A stretch of DNA of 45,785 nt, taken from the NCBI GenBank assembly GCA_003138355.1, contig PLFX01000017.1, positions 1-45,785 of the forward strand, in the 5' to 3' direction. A program made the translations under genes and the position numbers. Below the pieces are notes generated by a model. That model had not been told where the DNA came from. It saw only the letters and a list, made by a program, of their open reading frames with translations, and ran no database searches. This DNA comes from Solirubrobacterales bacterium (lineage in GTDB: Bacteria; Actinomycetota; Thermoleophilia; Solirubrobacterales; Solirubrobacteraceae). Below are positions 16,971 to 24,710 of the stretch, one piece after another. Positions within the stretch are counted from its first letter, which is position 1, and each line of letters starts with the position of its first letter.

Positions 16971-18056
16971 TCATGCCGCCGGGCCTGTCGCGAGGGTGAT
17001 CGTCGCGCTGCGACCGAGGCCCTGCGGGGTGATCCATCCGATCGTGACACGCTGGCCCGGGTGGTAGGGCACGAGGGCCTCGGTGAGCGCCGTCGCCGAT
17101 CCGATCGTCTTGTTCCCGAGCTCGACGATCAGGTCGCCGGCCCCGATGCCGGCGTTCGCCGCCGGCATCCCGCCGATCGCGCTCCGGATCGGCGCGCCGG
17201 GCGAGCTACTCTGGCCGGGCTCGATCCTCACACCGATGAAGCCCGTGAGCCCGATGTGGACCGTCGCGCTCGCCTGGCGGTCCACGATCTGCCGCATGAT
17301 CTGCTCGACAGGGTCGATCTCGAGCGCAAAGCCGAGACCGTCGCCGCTAGAGAACTGGTAGCTCTGCGAGGCGGCAGTGTCCATCCCGACCACGCGGCCG
17401 GACTGGTCGATCATCGGGCCGCCGGAGTCACCCGGTTGAAGATCGCCGCGGATCTCGATCAGCCGGCTGAGGCTTTCGCCGGCGCCGTCGAGATCGTCCT
17501 CGACCTGTATCGCCTGGTCGCGTGCGAGCACGACGCCCGCCCGCGCCGGCGGCGTGCCGCCAAGGCCGCCGGCGTTGCCGATCGTTACCACGCGATTCCC
17601 GGCATCGACGCCGGTGGAAGCTCCGAGCGTGACTGTCGGGAGTCCGGTCGCCCCCTCCAGCTGGAGCACCGCGATGTCTCCCTGCTCGTCGTAGCCGATG
17701 ACGCTCGCGTCGTAGTTGCGTCCGGTCGCGACGTCGGTCGCCTGAATCGTTGTCGCCCCCTGGATCACGTGATTGTTGGTGAGGATCTCCCCGTTGGGCG
17801 TGAGCACCATGCCGGTCCCGGCAGCCAGGTCGCCGGTGTCGCCGAGCACGGTGTTGATGTCGACGAGCTCGTGCTGGACGCGCGTGACGACCGGGCTGCC
17901 GACAGATGCGCCGGCGGTTCCGGGGGTGTTCGAGAAGACGCCTGCGATCGCCGAGGCGGCGGCCACGAACACGACAGCCGCGAGGAACGTGCCCGCCATC
18001 AGGACGGCGACGCTGCGCGTCTCGCGTGGCGGCGGGACAGGGTTCGGGACGCTCAC
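16971..18056 (-). CDS. HtrA/DegP-type membrane-anchored serine protease with PDZ domain
   Basis: The 361-residue product (from GTG 18056) has one N-terminal membrane anchor (about residues 16-40, VAVLMAGTFLAAVVFVAAAS). A trypsin-like domain follows, with the triad His96 (LTNNHVI), Asp127 (GDIAVL) and Ser211 (PGDSGGP), then a PDZ domain (about 265-355; IGGMPAANAGIGAGDLIVEL, PGQRVTIGW). Such proteases act outside the membrane in protein quality control or stress signalling. GTG 18056 is preferred to ATG 18077 because CACAAT ends six bases ahead of it. The gene diverges from the secreted-protein gene at 18098 with only 41 bases between starts, so the two promoters overlap. Confidence 0.9.
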   Translation of the reverse strand: MSVPNPVPPPRETRSVAVLMAGTFLAAVVFVAAASAIAGVFSNTPGTAGASVGSPVVTRVQHELVDINTVLGDTGDLAAGTGMVLTPNGEILTNNHVIQGATTIQATDVATGRNYDASVIGYDEQGDIAVLQLEGATGLPTVTLGASTGVDAGNRVVTIGNAGGLGGTPPARAGVVLARDQAIQVEDDLDGAGESLSRLIEIRGDLQPGDSGGPMIDQSGRVVGMDTAASQSYQFSSGDGLGFALEIDPVEQIMRQIVDRQASATVHIGLTGFIGVRIEPGQSSSPGAPIRSAIGGMPAANAGIGAGDLIVELGNKTIGSATALTEALVPYHPGQRVTIGWITPQGLGRSATITLATGPAA

Positions 18057-18062
18057 GTGTGC

Positions 18063-18068
18063 ATTGTG
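18063..18068 (-). promoter_or_regulatory. -10 hexamer CACAAT six bases before htrA GTG
   Basis: On the minus strand CACAAT-N6-GTG places the transcription start at the start codon. The same six bases read ATTGTG on the other strand, where they partly overlap the -35 region (TTGTGC) of the divergent gene. Confidence 0.4.
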
Positions 18069-18085
18069 CCCGGTCACGACCGCGC

Positions 18086-18091
18086 TACCCT
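18086..18091 (+). promoter_or_regulatory. -10 hexamer TACCCT six bases before ATG 18098
   Basis: TACCCT-N6-ATG with a possible -35 TTGTGC (18064-18069, 16-bp spacing) predicts a leaderless transcript for the secreted protein gene. Confidence 0.45.
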
Positions 18092-18097
18092 CAAATC

Positions 18098-18766
18098 ATG
18101 CTCGGGAAGGCAATCGCAATCGCCACTGCCGCGCTCGCCGGCTCGGCCGCGAGCGCCGCCGGTGCGACCACGGTTCCGGTGATCCACTGCCCCACGACCT
18201 ACGGCGTCTCGCAACCGCCACCGCGCCTACCGGGACGGCTCTCGGTCAGTGCCGGCGCGAGCGCAGTCACCGGGCTCGATGCCTACTCGAATGGTGCCCT
18301 CTTCTTGCTCGCGCCCGCCGGCCTGCGTTGTCATGCGCTCGTCGGCGCAGACGGCGGCGCGAGCATCGTGATCACGGCCGGCAGCACGACACACGTCCGC
18401 GAGCCGGCCGTCACCGCGTACTTCGCCGACACGCCCGGCACGGCGGGCTCGCTCGCCTGCCCGCTGTTTCCGAGCGCGGCACAGCAGCTCTCGGGCCAGC
18501 CCTGTCCACGCTCCAAGCCCGCGGGCGAGTCCACGTACTCGCCCGGCCAGGGGTCGCTGTACTTCACCGACCCGCCGCACGTCCACGGCGACGGCGCCCC
18601 TTCGGGCGGCGCCGATCCCGCACACGGCGCGATCGCGTTCGTCGCCGCGACGAAGGGGCTGAACGGCTTCGCGTTCGTCGCGACGTGCACGTTGCCGGCG
18701 CGCGAGCATGGGCGCTGCGCGACGATCCTCAGGGACGCGCTGACGCGGATCCCGGCGAACGTTTAA
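18098..18766 (+). CDS. Secreted hypothetical protein
   Basis: The 222-residue product has a signal peptide (MLGKAIAIATAALAGSAASA, cleavage probably after SAAGA) and a mature domain with several cysteines (HCPTTYGV, LRCHALVG, LACPLFP, QPCPRS, ATCTLP, GRCATI) that could form disulfides outside the cell. I recognise no named family. ATG 18098 is chosen because the signal peptide begins there and TACCCT precedes it by six bases. It is transcribed away from htrA, from a very short shared promoter region, which hints at linked expression; substrate or chaperone relationship is speculation. Confidence 0.75.
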   Translation: MLGKAIAIATAALAGSAASAAGATTVPVIHCPTTYGVSQPPPRLPGRLSVSAGASAVTGLDAYSNGALFLLAPAGLRCHALVGADGGASIVITAGSTTHVREPAVTAYFADTPGTAGSLACPLFPSAAQQLSGQPCPRSKPAGESTYSPGQGSLYFTDPPHVHGDGAPSGGADPAHGAIAFVAATKGLNGFAFVATCTLPAREHGRCATILRDALTRIPANV

Positions 18767-18791
18767 GCGGCGGCGCGCTGACGGCCCGAGG

Positions 18792-19496
18792 CTACGCCCC
18801 GGGGAACTTCACTACCGGTGACGGGGCCGCCAGCGAGACGGCCTCGTTGTAGTGGCTCAGGAAGATGTGTCCGCCGGCTTTAGTCAGCAGCTCGAGCGGA
18901 TACGCGGTACCGCTCGTCGCGACATACAGGGCGTTGCCTCCCTGGGTCACGGCGATCGCATTCTGGCCGTTGATCGTCGTCTGCTTACCCTTCGTAAGGC
19001 CACGGTTTCCGGTCGCCTGCGCGAGCAGCCTGCCGACGACCGCGTGGAGGTTCAGCAGGCCCGCAAACGAACTCGCGCCGGTTGTCGCCGTCGCTACCTC
19101 GAGCCACTTCCCCGCCACGAGGCTGCCGAGAGAGCCGGCGTAGTGCTGCCAGAACGCGGTGCCGGCCTTGACGTAGAGCTTTGGGCCGACCGTCACGACC
19201 TGCACCGGGTGGCCGGCGAGCGTCATCGTGCCGCGCGCGCCCTTGCCGGAGACGACCGACATGTCGACCGCGATCGTTTGGCCGCCGCTGTGCACGGTCC
19301 CGGAGACGTGGACCGTCTTGGCGTTGTTGAGCGCCTTGCCGGCCGCGACGGCGATCGACGCCGCCGGCTTACCGGCGATGCCATTGCCCGAGGAGCTGCC
19401 GCCGCCGCAGGCAGCGACCCCGACAGCGACAAGCACGGCCAGCAACACGCTCGCGAGCGAGCGGCGCAGCCTCGAGTGCGTTTGCGCGAACGTCAT
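18792..19496 (-). CDS. LppX/LprG-like lipoprotein
   Basis: The 234-residue protein starts with a lipoprotein signal: basic MTFAQTHSRLRRS, hydrophobic LASVLLAVLVAVG, lipobox VAAC followed by a Gly/Ser linker (GGGSSSGNG). The mature part resembles the LppX_LprAFG fold: KALNNAKTVHVSGTVHSGGQ, then IAVDMSVVSGKGARGTMTLA, VVTVGPKLYVKAGTAFW and QTTINGQNAIAVTQGGNALY. That beta-rich half-barrel carries lipids or glycolipids across the cell envelope in mycobacteria. ATG 19496 gives the signal peptide directly. The sulfotransferase gene ends 31 bases upstream on the same strand, so they may be co-transcribed, though TAGCTT ten bases before the ATG could give its own start. Confidence 0.8.
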   Translation of the reverse strand: MTFAQTHSRLRRSLASVLLAVLVAVGVAACGGGSSSGNGIAGKPAASIAVAAGKALNNAKTVHVSGTVHSGGQTIAVDMSVVSGKGARGTMTLAGHPVQVVTVGPKLYVKAGTAFWQHYAGSLGSLVAGKWLEVATATTGASSFAGLLNLHAVVGRLLAQATGNRGLTKGKQTTINGQNAIAVTQGGNALYVATSGTAYPLELLTKAGGHIFLSHYNEAVSLAAPSPVVKFPGA

Positions 19497-19527
19497 CGCG
19501 CCACACAAGCTAGTCGGTCTCGGCTGC

Positions 19528-20262
19528 TCAGTGCCGCGTCGCGGCCGCTCCGTGCAACCCGCCCGGCGCGGCAGGGCGCTCAGCCCAAGCCGCGCTGATC
19601 GCGTTGATGCATGCGGTCGAGATGCCATCGATGAACGCCTGCGTATCGTTGACGCTCGGCAGCGCTTCATCCGGGACCGGCACCTCGAGGAACTCGCACA
19701 GCGGCGCCCAGCCGTCCTGGGGCTTCCAGACGAGTAGCCGCTCAGGCGCGATATCGCGCTTGACCCGCGCATTCCAGGCATCGAACAGGGCCGCAAAGCT
19801 TGCGTCATCGAAGGTGTCGCCACCTAGCGCGCCGTCCTCGTCCCAGAGCATCGCCGTCATGATCGTCAGGTAGCGATCCCAAAGCGGGTCGAGGTGCTGG
19901 CGCGCGCGGCAAAGGTGGTTCATCAGCGACCCACCGAAGTAGACCGCCCAGACGGTGTCGCGCATGCTGCGCACCCAGCTCTCCGCGTCGCGCACGCTCA
20001 GCACCACTTTCGCATTCGGGTAGTGCTCGGCCAGCTCGCGGTAGTAGCGCGCCGCGGGGAAGTCACAGCACGAGCGCGCGCCGCCCATGATCTCCTCCCA
20101 ATCCGGCTCGCCCGCCACGACGCGCTCCCACATCGGCAGCTGACCTTCGAGATCGCCGAGCAGATCGCGCATGTGCTGGCAGGGTGCGAAGCCGAGCTTC
20201 TCGAACGCCAGGAGGGTTGTCGTGGTCGCCGTCCGGGGAAGACCTGCGCCGATTACATCCAT
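19528..20262 (-). CDS. Sulfotransferase family protein
   Basis: The 244-residue product matches the PAPS-dependent sulfotransferase family of the Sulfotransfer_4 kind. It begins MDVIGAGLPRTATTTTLLAF, with a 5'-phosphosulfate-binding loop (PRTATTT) and then EKLGFAPCQHM. VVLSVRDAESWVRSMRDTVW is the 3'-phosphate-binding strand and helix. LLVWKPQDGWAPLCEFLEVP, with W..LC.FL, is typical of the C-terminal region. The acceptor is unknown, possibly a lipid or a small molecule. ATG 20262 has GAGGAG six bases upstream. It is divergent from the DHA2 exporter at 20310 (47 bases apart), with the lipoprotein gene downstream. Confidence 0.82.
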   Translation of the reverse strand: MDVIGAGLPRTATTTTLLAFEKLGFAPCQHMRDLLGDLEGQLPMWERVVAGEPDWEEIMGGARSCCDFPAARYYRELAEHYPNAKVVLSVRDAESWVRSMRDTVWAVYFGGSLMNHLCRARQHLDPLWDRYLTIMTAMLWDEDGALGGDTFDDASFAALFDAWNARVKRDIAPERLLVWKPQDGWAPLCEFLEVPVPDEALPSVNDTQAFIDGISTACINAISAAWAERPAAPGGLHGAAATRH

Positions 20263-20295
20263 AGTTGCTCCTCTAGTCGCTCGCCGCACCTAACG

Positions 20296-20301
20296 TAACA
20301 T
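20296..20301 (+). promoter_or_regulatory. -10 hexamer TAACAT eight bases before GTG 20310
   Basis: TAACAT-N8-GTG supports a leaderless transcript for the exporter gene, and there is no Shine-Dalgarno sequence before the GTG. Confidence 0.4.
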
Positions 20302-20309
20302 CAGCCGGC

Positions 20310-21911
20310 GTGGCACGCTCGGCGGCCACCCGCCACAAACAGCTGGCGCTAGCGGCCGCGATCATCGGCTCGGGCGTCGGCATGCTCGACTCCTCGATCG
20401 TCAACATCGCGCTGCCGACGATCCAGCGCGACCTCGGCGGCGGCCTGGCAGCCCAGCAGTGGGTCGTGAACGCGTACCTGTTGACGCTTGGCTCGCTGAT
20501 CCTCGTCGGCGGCTCGCTCGAGGATGTCTTCGGCGCGCGGCGCGTCTTCTCGCTCGGCGTCGGCGGCTTCGGCACGATATCAGTCCTTTGCGGCCTTGCA
20601 CCGTCGATCGCTGCTCTCGTCGCGTTCCGGGCGCTCCAGGGCGTCGCCGGTGCGCTGCTCGTCCCCTCGTCGCTGGCGCTCATCGTCGCCGTCTTCCCCG
20701 AGCCCGAGCGCGGACGCGCCGTCGGCACGTGGACGGCCTTCACCACGGTCGCGATTGTGATTGCACCACTGCTGGGTGGAGGCCTGCTCGCGGTCGGCTC
20801 TTGGCGGCTGATCTTCTTCGTGAACGTGCCGTTGGTCGTGCTCTGTATCGCGCTGATCCGCGCGGCCGTGGCGCCAAACGACGTGGAGCAGCTGCCGCGG
20901 CGGCGGATTGACATTCCGGGCGCGCTGGCCTGCGTGCTCGGTTTGGGCGGCGTCGTCTTCGCACTGATCGAGCAACCGCGCCTCGGCTGGTCAAGCGCAG
21001 GCGTGATTGTCCCCCTGGTGGCCGGGGTCGCGTCGCTCGCCGCCTTCGTTCAACTCGAGCGTCGCGGTCGCGACCCGATGCTCCCGTCGGCATTGTTTGC
21101 GCGCCCGAACTTCAGCGCGGCGAACGTCGAGACGCTCGTCGTCTACGCGGGCCTCAGCGTGCTGGTCTTCTTCCTGACCCTGTACCTCCAGCAGGTCGCC
21201 GGATACGCGCCGATCGCGAGTGGGCTGGCACTGCTGCCGGTCACCTTCCTGATGTTCTTCGGGTCGCGCGCGGTGGGTGCGCTGTCGGCGAAGTACGGAG
21301 CACGTTTCTTCATGAGCGTCGGGCCTCTCACGGGCGCGGTCGGACTGGTCCTGCTGTTGCGTGTCGGTGCGAGCGCGAGCTATCTAACCGACGTGCTGCC
21401 CGCGATCGTCGCCTTCGGTGTCGGTCTTACCCTGACCGTTGCACCGCTCACGGCAACGGTGCTCGACAGCGTTTCGCCGTCGGAAGCGGGCATCGCATCC
21501 GCGGTCAACAACGCGGTCGCGCGTGTCGCGGGACTGGTCGCGACGGCCGCCGCCGGAAGCGTCCTCGCCGCGCGCTTCGCCGGTTCGCTCCACGCGCGCC
21601 TGCACGGGGTGGCGCTGAACGCCCCGGCTCGTAAAGCGGTGATAGCCGCCGAGCAGCTCACGCTCGGCCGCCCGCCGCTGCACGGCCTCAGTGCCCCAAT
21701 CGCTCGCGCTATCAGCCATGCAGCAACGCTCGCGTCCGTCGCCACGTTTCATTTCGCGATGCTGATCGCCGCCTGCTTACTCGCGCTCGGCGGCGTCGTG
21801 GGCGCTGCCGCGATCCGGTCTCCCGGCGCCTCGCGCTCAGCCCGGCGCGACCGCGGTAGTGAAGCCGTCGAGCAGCGAATCGGGATGCACGAGGTCCACC
21901 CCGACGGGTAG
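20310..21911 (+). CDS. MFS exporter, DHA2 (EmrB/QacA) family
   Basis: The 533-residue protein has 14 predicted helices. Helix 1 has the DHA2 hallmark GMLDSSIVNIALPTIQRDLG with the intramembrane Asp, followed by QQWVVNAYLLTLGSLILVGG, the motif A-like GSLEDVFGARRVFSLG, and motif C in helix 5 (IVIAPLLGGGLLAVGSWRLI then FFVNVP). The second half shows ALSAKYGARFFM. It would export a lipophilic compound using the proton gradient. It starts with GTG. The last 25 residues, after RSPGAS, are hydrophilic and run 75 bases into the 3' end of the convergent propeller gene, so the two coding regions overlap tail to tail. Confidence 0.9.
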   Translation: MARSAATRHKQLALAAAIIGSGVGMLDSSIVNIALPTIQRDLGGGLAAQQWVVNAYLLTLGSLILVGGSLEDVFGARRVFSLGVGGFGTISVLCGLAPSIAALVAFRALQGVAGALLVPSSLALIVAVFPEPERGRAVGTWTAFTTVAIVIAPLLGGGLLAVGSWRLIFFVNVPLVVLCIALIRAAVAPNDVEQLPRRRIDIPGALACVLGLGGVVFALIEQPRLGWSSAGVIVPLVAGVASLAAFVQLERRGRDPMLPSALFARPNFSAANVETLVVYAGLSVLVFFLTLYLQQVAGYAPIASGLALLPVTFLMFFGSRAVGALSAKYGARFFMSVGPLTGAVGLVLLLRVGASASYLTDVLPAIVAFGVGLTLTVAPLTATVLDSVSPSEAGIASAVNNAVARVAGLVATAAAGSVLAARFAGSLHARLHGVALNAPARKAVIAAEQLTLGRPPLHGLSAPIARAISHAATLASVATFHFAMLIAACLLALGGVVGAAAIRSPGASRSARRDRGSEAVEQRIGMHEVHPDG

Positions 21912-23522
21912 GTAGAGGTAGCCCTTGGCACCGCTGCGGCGGTGCAGATGGCCGTACTGCCAGACGATCTTCTTCGTGTCACGGTCGATCACGATCACAC
22001 GGCTGTCGTTGTCGTCGCTGACTAGCACGTCGCCGTTGGGGAGCACGATCGCCATCGACGGGTCAAACAGCTCGCGCTGGCCGAGCTTCGGCGCATAGTG
22101 CCAAATCAGCTTGCCGCGAGTGCTGAAGATCTCGACGCCGCCAGGCCTTGTGTGATCGACCGCGACGAGATCGCCCTGCGGCGTCATGTTCGTGGCGAAG
22201 GGCCGCTTGAAGCCGGGCACGGCGAACGTCGCCTTCAGCTTGCCGGTCGAATCGAGCAAGTCAACCGCGCCCGAAAGCTCGGTGATCACGAGCCCGCCTC
22301 CCCGCAGCGGGAAGGCGCTCACCGGGTCGTCGTAATGGTGCGGCGGGCTGTGCACGCAATGACCGACGTGCCCGAGGTTGTGCGCGTGGAAGTGGGATGG
22401 TGGGTGCAGGACCGACACGCGGCAGTTGCGGATGTCCGCGGCGACGATCGTGCCGTCGGAAAGCGTGATCGCAGTGCCCGGGTCGTGGACGTAGTCGGAC
22501 TTAGAGCCGGGTCGGTCGTAGTGGCCGTAGCGGTACAAGACCTTCGGCTTGGCGACGCGGAGCTGCTCGACGATCGAGTGGCTCTCCTCCGTGATCGTGA
22601 TCGTGTCGCCGGCGGCATCGAAGAACGCATAGTCGGGGTTGAACTGCGAGCCGTAGATCGACTTCACGCCGTAGCTCCAGACGATCTGGCCCTGTGGCGA
22701 GACGACGAGCAGCCGGCGTGCGCCCCAGTCGGCGATCAGCACGTTTGCGGGCAGCACCGACGGATCAGAGCCCTTCATCAGGTATGACGGGCCACGGCCG
22801 GGCGAGGTCGGCAGGACTGCGGCTGACTTCACTGGCGGCTTCGGTTTCGGTTTGCTCCCACCGCCGCCCACCTCGTCGACGATCAGGAGCACGGCAAGCG
22901 CCGCTACCGCGACCAGTATCAGCAGGCGGATCCGCCCGTTGCGCCGATGGCGGCTGTGGGCCGCGGCGCGCCGCGCTTGGATCTCCTCGTCCGAGCGCTC
23001 GAAGCCACTCGGCAAGACGTCTGTCGCCTGCTCTGCGAGCTGCTCCTCGAAGGTGATCGGGTCGCCGTGTTCGTCGAAGCGCCGCGGCTGCCAGTCGTCT
23101 TCCTCGCTCGGCAACTCGACCCCCTGCAACGGCTCGATGCCGTCTAGCGTGTCGCCGCCCTCGTCCTCGCCAGCCTCGCGGCTGGGCGCAGGAAGCGTGT
23201 CCTCGCCCTCGCCCTCGCCCTCGTGCTCGTGCTCGTGCTCGTGATCGGTCTCATCCCCGCTCCCGGCGTCGGCCTCATGCTCGGGCGCTTCGTGCTCGCC
23301 TTCCTCACCGCCGCTCGCCTCAGGCTCCGAGTCGGCGCCGAACGGAGTCCAGCCGCCCGTACGACGCCCCTCCTCACGCGCGCGCTTGTACTCCTCGAAG
23401 GACGGGATGCTCTCTCCCGCTCCCTCCCCGGATTCTTCGTCCCCGGGCGCGACGTCGTGCGGCCCCGTTGGCGGGAGATCGTCGGGAGGGCCGCCGCCCT
23501 CGCGGTCGTCGTCGTCAGACAT
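21837..23522 (-). CDS. Membrane-anchored beta-propeller protein with acidic cytoplasmic tail
   Basis: The 561-residue protein has three parts. A very acidic N-terminus (about 1-190) contains an EHEHEHEGEGEGE stretch and ends in a basic patch (HSRHRRNGRIR). One membrane helix follows (about 196-215, LLILVAVAALAVLLIVDEV). An extracellular beta-propeller of NHL/PQQ type (about 245-555) has blades such as NVLIADWGARRLLVVSPQGQ, GTAITLSDGTIVAADIRNCR and LPNGDVLVSDDNDSRVIVID, several closing with IVW.Y. Arylsulfotransferase-like and NHL proteins share this repeat. No catalytic site is evident; a sensing or scaffold role is likely. It lies one base after the kelch gene stop, so the pair is an operon. 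Its 3' end overlaps the exporter gene. Confidence 0.8.
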   Translation of the reverse strand: MSDDDDREGGGPPDDLPPTGPHDVAPGDEESGEGAGESIPSFEEYKRAREEGRRTGGWTPFGADSEPEASGGEEGEHEAPEHEADAGSGDETDHEHEHEHEGEGEGEDTLPAPSREAGEDEGGDTLDGIEPLQGVELPSEEDDWQPRRFDEHGDPITFEEQLAEQATDVLPSGFERSDEEIQARRAAAHSRHRRNGRIRLLILVAVAALAVLLIVDEVGGGGSKPKPKPPVKSAAVLPTSPGRGPSYLMKGSDPSVLPANVLIADWGARRLLVVSPQGQIVWSYGVKSIYGSQFNPDYAFFDAAGDTITITEESHSIVEQLRVAKPKVLYRYGHYDRPGSKSDYVHDPGTAITLSDGTIVAADIRNCRVSVLHPPSHFHAHNLGHVGHCVHSPPHHYDDPVSAFPLRGGGLVITELSGAVDLLDSTGKLKATFAVPGFKRPFATNMTPQGDLVAVDHTRPGGVEIFSTRGKLIWHYAPKLGQRELFDPSMAIVLPNGDVLVSDDNDSRVIVIDRDTKKIVWQYGHLHRRSGAKGYLYLPVGVDLVHPDSLLDGFTTAVAPG

Positions 23523-23523
23523 C

Positions 23524-24600
23524 TCAGCCTGCCGCCGTGAGCATCCCCACGGCGTCCGTCGTCTGGTTACCGCTTAGGCCACCAGCGACGAAGATCGCAT
23601 TCCCGACGCGAACGGCGGGGGCCTCGGCGCGTGTTCCGCCGCCGAGCGTGCCGGCATTGGCCACACGCCGCGTGATTGGATCGATCGAGTAGATCGTGTT
23701 GACCGGCGCCGGGACCAGGTTGCTAGCCGTCCCGCCCGGCGTCGCTCCTCCGATCACGTACGCGAGCTTACCCAGGCTCGCCCCGGAAGCGGCGTAGATG
23801 CCCGCTGGGAGATGCGTCTTCAGCGTGGTCACAGTCTGCGTCGCCGGATCGAAGACGTAGATCGCCCTGCTTGCCGTGTTGTTGGCGAGCAGGCCGCCGG
23901 CGATCACGACCCGGCCGTCGACCGCGGCGACCGCCGGGTAGAGCAGGGCCACGGGCAGCGTGCGCACGACCGCCGCATTCCCACCGGGATGCCAGCTGAC
24001 GATCGTGTTCAGCGGCGCCCGGCCGTTGTCGCCGCCGACGATATAGGCGGTCGAGCCGACAACGGCGGCAGCGCAGCCATAGTTGTCGCTCGGCAGGTGG
24101 GCGATCTCGGTCACCGCCGTCCCGCTTGCCGGGTCGTAGCTGAGGATGCCGAGCTCCGGCACGGGCTTGGTGCGACTGCCGCTCGCGCCGCCGAAGACGT
24201 ATTCATGGCTGCCGATCGTGACAGCGGCCGCCGCGAACAGCGAGACGGGAAGAGTGCCGACGATCTGCGTGCTGTGCGCGGTGATCGTGCCGATGCCGGA
24301 GGTGCCGACGTCCGAGCTGGCGAGGCCGCCGAGCAGCGAGAAGGCGGTCGTGCTGCCCGGCACCGGCGCGGCCGCGCTCGCGCGCGCGGGCTCGGGCAGC
24401 GAGGCGACGCGGGTGTATGTGAGCGGCGCGGAACTCTGCGGCAGTGAGGTCGACCCGGTCGACGCAGACCGCTTGGGCGGAGCCTTGGGACCGCCGCCAC
24501 CGGATGTTGCTATGACGACGATTATCAGCACGATGAAGAGCAGCGCGCTGGCTGCGAGGTTGCGTCGACGCCGCCTGTAGACCGCGGCTTGGTTCCACAT
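23524..24600 (-). CDS. Membrane-anchored kelch-repeat propeller protein
   Basis: The 358-residue product has a basic start (MWNQAAVYRRRRRN), one membrane helix (LAASALLFIVLIIVVIATS), a Gly/Pro/Ser linker and then six kelch-type blades (about 60-355). Repeating signatures are ASAAAPVPGSTTAFSLLGGL, AAAVTIGSHEYVFGGASG, CAAAVVGSTAYIVGGDNG, AVAAVDGRVVIAGGLL, SGASLGKLAYVIGGATP and PAVRVGNAIFVAGGLSG, a complete six-bladed ring. It would sit outside the membrane. It is the first gene of a two-gene operon whose second product is also a membrane-anchored propeller, which suggests paired surface proteins. No enzyme residues are evident. Confidence 0.83.
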   Translation of the reverse strand: MWNQAAVYRRRRRNLAASALLFIVLIIVVIATSGGGGPKAPPKRSASTGSTSLPQSSAPLTYTRVASLPEPARASAAAPVPGSTTAFSLLGGLASSDVGTSGIGTITAHSTQIVGTLPVSLFAAAAVTIGSHEYVFGGASGSRTKPVPELGILSYDPASGTAVTEIAHLPSDNYGCAAAVVGSTAYIVGGDNGRAPLNTIVSWHPGGNAAVVRTLPVALLYPAVAAVDGRVVIAGGLLANNTASRAIYVFDPATQTVTTLKTHLPAGIYAASGASLGKLAYVIGGATPGGTASNLVPAPVNTIYSIDPITRRVANAGTLGGGTRAEAPAVRVGNAIFVAGGLSGNQTTDAVGMLTAAG

Positions 24601-24682
24601 ATGTGACCGCGGAGTGTCCCTGATCGAACGGCGGAGCGGAAGCTGTCATGAGGCGCTGAATGCTCGCTTGCGTACCGCTCCC

Positions 24683-24710
24683 GACCATGCGAACATACGT
24701 TCGCATGGTC
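24683..24710. promoter_or_regulatory. LexA (SOS) box at the imuB start
   Basis: A perfect 12-base inverted repeat with a 4-base centre contains CGAACATACGTTCG, an exact match to the Gram-positive LexA box form CGAAC-N4-GTTCG. The imuB ATG (24705) is inside its right arm. Bound LexA would cover the -10 region and the start codon. It is perfectly placed for damage control of imuB-dnaE2. Confidence 0.9.

Noticed and set aside
21634-21660. TAAA followed by GCCGA as a second sigma-28 site
   Set aside because: The spacing is 12, not 15, and it lies inside the exporter coding region.
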